A DNA stretch of 16,859 nt from Aquificaceae bacterium. Its GTDB lineage: Bacteria; Aquificota; Aquificia; Aquificales; Aquificaceae. Shown in pieces: positions 13,572 to 16,859 of the stretch. The stretch is from contig WGFS01000157.1 in assembly GCA_015492115.1 (NCBI GenBank), positions 1 to 16,859 on the forward strand. The letters run 5' to 3'. The stretch's first letter is position 1. Each line of letters begins with the position of its first letter. The position numbers and the translations under genes were made by a program. The notes under the pieces are model-generated. The model saw only the letters and a program-made list of their open reading frames with translations, had not been told where the DNA came from and did not search any database.

Positions 13572-14634
13572 GTGCGGTATGACCGGTCAGTCATTACTCT
13601 TTATCCTCAGCCTTTTACTTTTAATCTTCTCCTGCGAGAGGAAAGAAAGACCGCAGGCAACTCCTTCAGAAAGGGTGGTTGAGGTGAGGACGGTTCAGCT
13701 CAGACCCGTAACCTACACCCTCAGATACGAGACAAACGGGTACTTAGAGGCGGTTGAGAAGGCTGAGTTAAAACCCCTTGTGAGCGGGAAGGTTGAAAAG
13801 GTCCTTGTGGAGGAGGGGAGCTGGGTAAGGAAGGGGGATACACTTCTCAAGATAGAGGACGAAGATTACAGGGCACTCTATCGGGAAGCCCTCTGGAGCC
13901 TCAGGGAGGCTGAGGATAGCTATGAGAACCAGCTGAGCATTTACGAGAGAAGAAAGAGGTTGTATGAGAAGGAGCTCATAAGCAGGGAGGAGTTTGAAGA
14001 GGCAAAAACGAAGCTCCAGACCCTTAAGGCGAAGGTGGAGAGCCTGAAGGCTATCCTTGAGAAGAGGAGGATAGACCTGGAAAGGACGGAGCTGAGAGCT
14101 CCCTTCAGCGGGTACGTGGTAAGGAGGCTCGTGAGCGTGGGAGACCTCGTGGGACCGTCAACCACCTGCTACGAGCTTGTAAAACCCGACCCCCTCAGGT
14201 TCGTCTTCAAGGTTCCCCAGGAGGTAGCACCTTCCATAAAGCCGGGCATGTACGTTGAGGTGTCCGTCGGTGATAAAAGGCTGAGGGCGAAGATAGATTA
14301 CCTCTCCCCCTCGGCGGACGAGAACAGGCTCATCACAGTAAAGGCGAGGGTGAGGAACGGGAACAGGGAGCTAAAGCCGGGGATGTACGGAGAGGTCAGC
14401 CTCGGATACAGGAAGGTAAAGGCTTTCCTCGTCCCGGAGCAGGCTGTCCAGCTCTTTCAGGAGCAGAGCTTCCTGTGGGTCGTCAGGGACTCAAGGGCTG
14501 TCCGGGTTCCCGTGAGGGTGGTGGGACACAGAGATGGGACCTCCATAGTGCTGGGCAGGGTAAAGGAAGGGGAGAGGGTTGTTGTGGAGAACCTCATGTT
14601 CCTCAAAGAGGGTCAGAGGGTGAAAGAAAGATGA
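13570..14634 (+). CDS. RND efflux periplasmic adaptor (membrane fusion protein), lipoprotein
   Basis: This adaptor would bridge the RND pump and the TolC-like channel. From this start the product is 354 residues, with a hydrophobic signal and lipobox-like IFSC (Cys22 as lipid anchor). A lipoyl-like half-motif follows (SGKVEKVLVEEGSWVRKGDT), then a long alpha-helical hairpin (EDSYENQLSIYERRKRL to VESLKAILEKRR), the second lipoyl half (LRAPFSGYVVRRLVSVGDLV), a beta-barrel with PGMYVEVSVG, and a membrane-proximal domain. The start is uncertain: 13570 has GAGG seven bases upstream, 13579 suits a leaderless transcript, while 13540 and 13555 would add Lys/Arg to an otherwise uncharged signal n-region but overlap the pump gene. 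The stop overlaps the outer-membrane gene by four bases (ATGA). Confidence 0.9.
   Translation: MCGMTGQSLLFILSLLLLIFSCERKERPQATPSERVVEVRTVQLRPVTYTLRYETNGYLEAVEKAELKPLVSGKVEKVLVEEGSWVRKGDTLLKIEDEDYRALYREALWSLREAEDSYENQLSIYERRKRLYEKELISREEFEEAKTKLQTLKAKVESLKAILEKRRIDLERTELRAPFSGYVVRRLVSVGDLVGPSTTCYELVKPDPLRFVFKVPQEVAPSIKPGMYVEVSVGDKRLRAKIDYLSPSADENRLITVKARVRNGNRELKPGMYGEVSLGYRKVKAFLVPEQAVQLFQEQSFLWVVRDSRAVRVPVRVVGHRDGTSIVLGRVKEGERVVVENLMFLKEGQRVKER
13580..13589. promoter_or_regulatory. Perfect 10-bp palindrome TGACCGGTCA, candidate operator
   Basis: TGACCGGTCA is a perfect inverted repeat beside the shared efflux promoter, followed by another TCA half-site (GTCAGTCA). It lies at the start of the adaptor coding sequence, between -10 and -35 for the minus transcript. 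Efflux genes are often controlled by TetR- or MarR-type repressors binding palindromes, but none is encoded here. Chance occurrence is possible. Confidence 0.25.
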
Positions 14635-15863
14635 GGCTCCTCCTACTCCTCCTTCTCTTTAGCATCTCCTACTCGCTCACCCTTGAAGAGGCTATCCGGT
14701 TAGCCTTAGAGAAGAACATAGAGAGCGTCAAGTCCGAGCTTGACCTCAGGAAGGTTGAGGAGAGGATAAGGGAGGTGAGAGGAAGCGTCCTTCCTACCGT
14801 AACCCTCTCGGCGAGGTACACGAGGTGGGACCCCAACTACATCTCCTCCTTCGTCCCAAAGAACAAGTACCTCCTTACACTGTCGCTCAATCAGACGGTC
14901 TTTGACAAGAGCGTCTGGGACGCTCTCAGGCTTGCGAAGAGGAGCAGGGAGCTCCAGGAGGCGGTCATCAAAGATGTGAAGAGTAGTCTGAAGGCTGAGG
15001 TTGAAAAGCTCTACTGGGCAGTCCTCCTGAAGAAGGAAGTCCTGAGGGAGAAGGAGGAGTCCCTCAGGTACTGGGAGGATTACTTCAGGCTCGTTGAGGA
15101 GAAGTACAGGGAGGGGATAGTCCCCAAGTACGAGTTTCTGAGGGCGAGGGCACAGTTCAGACAGGCGAGGGCTGACCTCATAAGGGCGAGGAGCGATTAC
15201 AGAACCTCCATCAACTCACTTAAGAATCTTCTCGGGATCACGGGAGAGGTTGAGCTGGAAGGTGAGCTGAGAAAGGTCTCCTTCAATATAGAAAAACCAA
15301 AAGACACCCTCCTTAAAAGGAACACCACCCTTGCGGTACTTGAAAGGACCCTCCGGGTTAAGAAGGAGAGCGTTGAGCTGAGGAAGGCTGAATATTACCC
15401 TAAGCTCTCTTTCTTTGCAAACTACAACGTTGAGAATATTAAGGACTTCAGGAACGGGAGGCTGGAGGAGGATACAAGGAAGGGCTACAGCTTCGGTCTG
15501 AGCCTTGACTTCACCATATTTGACGGACAGAAGAGGAGCGCAAGGGTGATGCAGGAGAGGCTGGAGGAGCTGAAGGTAAAGGAGGAGATAGAGTTCAAGA
15601 GGAAGGAACTTCTGAACAAGCTTGACTCCCTCCTATCACAGCTCAGAGCTCTCAGGGAAGAGATCCTTGCAAGGAAGGACACCCTCCTGGCTTCGGAAGA
15701 GTCTCTGAGGAACGCAACGGAGAGGTATAGAGAGGGGGTAGGTTCACAGGTTGAGCTCCTTGAGGCGAGGAGGTCTTACGAAGACGCAAAACTCTCCTAC
15801 TTAAATTCTATTTATCTCTACAACTCAACCGTGGCGGATCTGAAAGCTCTTCTCGGTCTCTGA
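14631..15863 (+). CDS. TolC-like outer membrane efflux protein
   Basis: This 410-residue outer-membrane factor should form the trimeric exit duct of the RND system. It starts MRLLLLLLLFSISYS, a Sec signal peptide, followed by the family-typical LTLEEAIRLALEKNIESVK. Two OEP repeats follow, each with long amphipathic helices and beta-barrel strands: the first has LPTVTLSARYTRWDPN and KAEVEKLYWAVLL, the second YYPKLSFFANYNVE, FGLSLDFTIFDG and YREGVGSQVELLEARRSYEDAKLSYLNS. Length is typical. ATG 14631 overlaps the adaptor stop as ATGA and begins directly with the signal peptide; a longer frame from 14475 gives only an out-of-frame reading of the adaptor. The gene ends one base before the convergent pheA stop. 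Confidence 0.94.
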   Translation: MRLLLLLLLFSISYSLTLEEAIRLALEKNIESVKSELDLRKVEERIREVRGSVLPTVTLSARYTRWDPNYISSFVPKNKYLLTLSLNQTVFDKSVWDALRLAKRSRELQEAVIKDVKSSLKAEVEKLYWAVLLKKEVLREKEESLRYWEDYFRLVEEKYREGIVPKYEFLRARAQFRQARADLIRARSDYRTSINSLKNLLGITGEVELEGELRKVSFNIEKPKDTLLKRNTTLAVLERTLRVKKESVELRKAEYYPKLSFFANYNVENIKDFRNGRLEEDTRKGYSFGLSLDFTIFDGQKRSARVMQERLEELKVKEEIEFKRKELLNKLDSLLSQLRALREEILARKDTLLASEESLRNATERYREGVGSQVELLEARRSYEDAKLSYLNSIYLYNSTVADLKALLGL

Positions 15864-15864
15864 T

Positions 15865-16859
15865 CTACTCTCCCAGAAGTGCCCTCGGGTAGGAGCCGAG
15901 TATCTTGACCATCTGGGTCCTCTTTTTCAGTTCCTCGAGGGTCTCCCTTACCTTTTCCTCCTCCCTGTGCCCCTCAAGGTCAACGAAGAAGACATAGTCC
16001 CACGCCCGTTTGCGGGAGGGTCTTGACTCTATCTTTGTAAGGTTCACCCCCCTGATGTAGAAGGCTTCAAGTGCCTTGTAGAGGGCTCCGGGCTCGTCCC
16101 GTACCGCGAATATAAGGCTCGTCTTGTCCTTCCCCGTGGGCTTCATCTCCCTCCTGGAGACTATAAGGAAGCGGGTGAAGTTGTCGGCGCTCTCCTGTAT
16201 ATTCTGGGCGAGTATGTTGAGGTGGTAGGTGTAGCTCGCGACCTCGCTCGCCACCGCACCTGCTCCCTCCTCCTCTAAGGCTATCTCGCAGGCTTTTGCG
16301 GTACTCTCCGTCTCTATCAGCTGGGCGTGGGGGAGGTTCTTTTCAAGCCAGCCCCTGCACTGCCCGAGAGCCACCTTGTGGGAGTAAACTTTCTTTATTT
16401 CCGAGAGGTCCTCCACGTTTGAGAGGAGGTGCAGGTTTATGGGTATAACCACCTCCCCCGAGATCTTGAGGTCGCTCTCAAGGAACATGTCAAGGGTGTA
16501 GTTGACCACCCCCTCTATGGTGTTCTCCACTGGAACCACGCCGTAGTCCGCCCTTTCGGACTCAACCTCAACGAAGACATCCCTTATGGTCGCACAGGGG
16601 ACGTACTGGGCTGAGAAACCGAAGTACTCAAGGGCTGCCTGGTGGGTGAAGGTAGCCTTAGGACCCAAGTAGGCTATCCTGAGGGGCTTTTCCAGAGAGA
16701 GACATGCGGATATTATCTCCCTGTAGATGTGAACGAGAGCCTCCGAGGGAAACTCCTCACCGAACTTCTCCTTGTTGAGCCTTAAAAGCTTCTCAAATAT
16801 AGCCCTCTCCCTCTCGGGAACGTGTATCTCAAGGTTGTTCCTCTTCTTTATCTCCCCGA
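15865..16859 (-). CDS. pheA: Bifunctional chorismate mutase/prephenate dehydratase (P-protein), partial (5-prime end outside window)
   Basis: PheA converts chorismate to prephenate and then to phenylpyruvate in phenylalanine synthesis. The minus frame is open from the right edge to TAG at 15865-15867. At the edge it encodes the end of an AroQ-type chorismate mutase (GEIKKRNNLEIHVPERERA, then FPSEALVHIYREIISACLSLE). The prephenate dehydratase domain follows: RIAYLGPKATFTHQAA, VPVENTIEGVVN, ESTAKACEIA and the catalytic NFTRF. A C-terminal ACT regulatory domain has DEPGALYKAL and the phenylalanine-sensing ESRP, so feedback inhibition by phenylalanine is expected from family knowledge. The TTG at 16666-16668 is an internal Leu codon (AYLGPK), not a start. 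It converges on the outer-membrane efflux gene with a one-base gap. Confidence 0.95.
   Translation of the reverse strand, partial: GEIKKRNNLEIHVPERERAIFEKLLRLNKEKFGEEFPSEALVHIYREIISACLSLEKPLRIAYLGPKATFTHQAALEYFGFSAQYVPCATIRDVFVEVESERADYGVVPVENTIEGVVNYTLDMFLESDLKISGEVVIPINLHLLSNVEDLSEIKKVYSHKVALGQCRGWLEKNLPHAQLIETESTAKACEIALEEEGAGAVASEVASYTYHLNILAQNIQESADNFTRFLIVSRREMKPTGKDKTSLIFAVRDEPGALYKALEAFYIRGVNLTKIESRPSRKRAWDYVFFVDLEGHREEEKVRETLEELKKRTQMVKILGSYPRALLGE

Noticed and set aside
14475..14630. A longer N-terminus for the TolC-like protein
   Set aside because: The extra 52 residues are an alternate-frame reading of the adaptor gene. The signal peptide begins exactly at 14631 with an ATGA overlap.
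16666..16668. TTG as a start codon for a short prephenate dehydratase
   Set aside because: Upstream codons continue in frame to the window edge and encode the expected chorismate mutase end, so TTG is an internal Leu.
1..16859. CRISPR arrays, tRNA or rRNA genes, insertion sequences, attachment sites and strong rho-independent terminators
   Set aside because: I looked for repeats with regular spacing, cloverleaf-like sequence, transposase motifs and GC stems followed by T-runs, and saw no convincing example. Convergent genes abut or overlap, leaving no room for classic terminators.

Overview
The window looks like a chromosomal segment of a thermophilic Aquificales-type bacterium (Aquifex/Hydrogenobacter/Thermocrinis/Hydrogenivirga relatives). 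This is inferred from tight gene packing, strongly purine-rich coding strands, Lys/Glu/Arg-rich proteins with heavy AGG/GAG/ATA codon use, and gene content. No taxonomic marker such as rRNA is present, so the placement is tentative. No tRNA, rRNA, CRISPR, insertion sequence or prophage was recognised. No gap between genes exceeds about 105 bp.

Layout. (1) 1-1889, minus: 5-prime part of a large acyl-CoA/acyl-ACP synthetase with an internal acyl carrier protein domain, running off the left edge. (2) 1907-3896, plus: a divergent run of a Mut7-C type PIN-like protein, trpF and era, closely packed or overlapping. (3) 3934-4800, plus: an orphan D12-class DNA adenine methyltransferase. (4) 4873-7851, plus: a ferrous-iron uptake cluster, feoA-feoB, with a good sigma70-like promoter and possible operator before feoA, followed 9 bp later by a Uma2-family nuclease-like gene. 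(5) 7814-10018, minus: a three-part fusion of lipoate-protein ligase, DUF116 cysteine-rich domain and a CODH/ACS epsilon-like domain. An A9 run lies at the first domain junction, where a slip in either direction would stop translation almost at once. (6) 10076-10548, plus: a small predicted lipoprotein broken by an apparent one-base frameshift. (7) 10545-15863: an RND tripartite efflux system with the inner-membrane pump on the minus strand and the adaptor plus TolC-like outer-membrane protein on the plus strand. The two arms share an almost perfectly symmetric start region around ATTATAAT. (8) 15865 to the right edge, minus: chorismate mutase/prephenate dehydratase (pheA), lacking its N-terminus in this window.

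How it fits together. trpF and pheA serve tryptophan and phenylalanine synthesis. Era is a ribosome-assembly GTPase. FeoA/FeoB import Fe(II). The RND-adaptor-OMF trio forms one envelope-spanning exporter. The synthetase-ACP protein probably activates and holds fatty acids for membrane lipid synthesis. The lipoate-ligase fusion is the least conventional protein here. It may couple lipoyl attachment, or handling of a lipoylated carrier, to a cysteine-rich redox module. Several genes lack a Shine-Dalgarno sequence and sit 7-8 bases after a -10-like hexamer, suggesting leaderless transcripts. This remains an inference.
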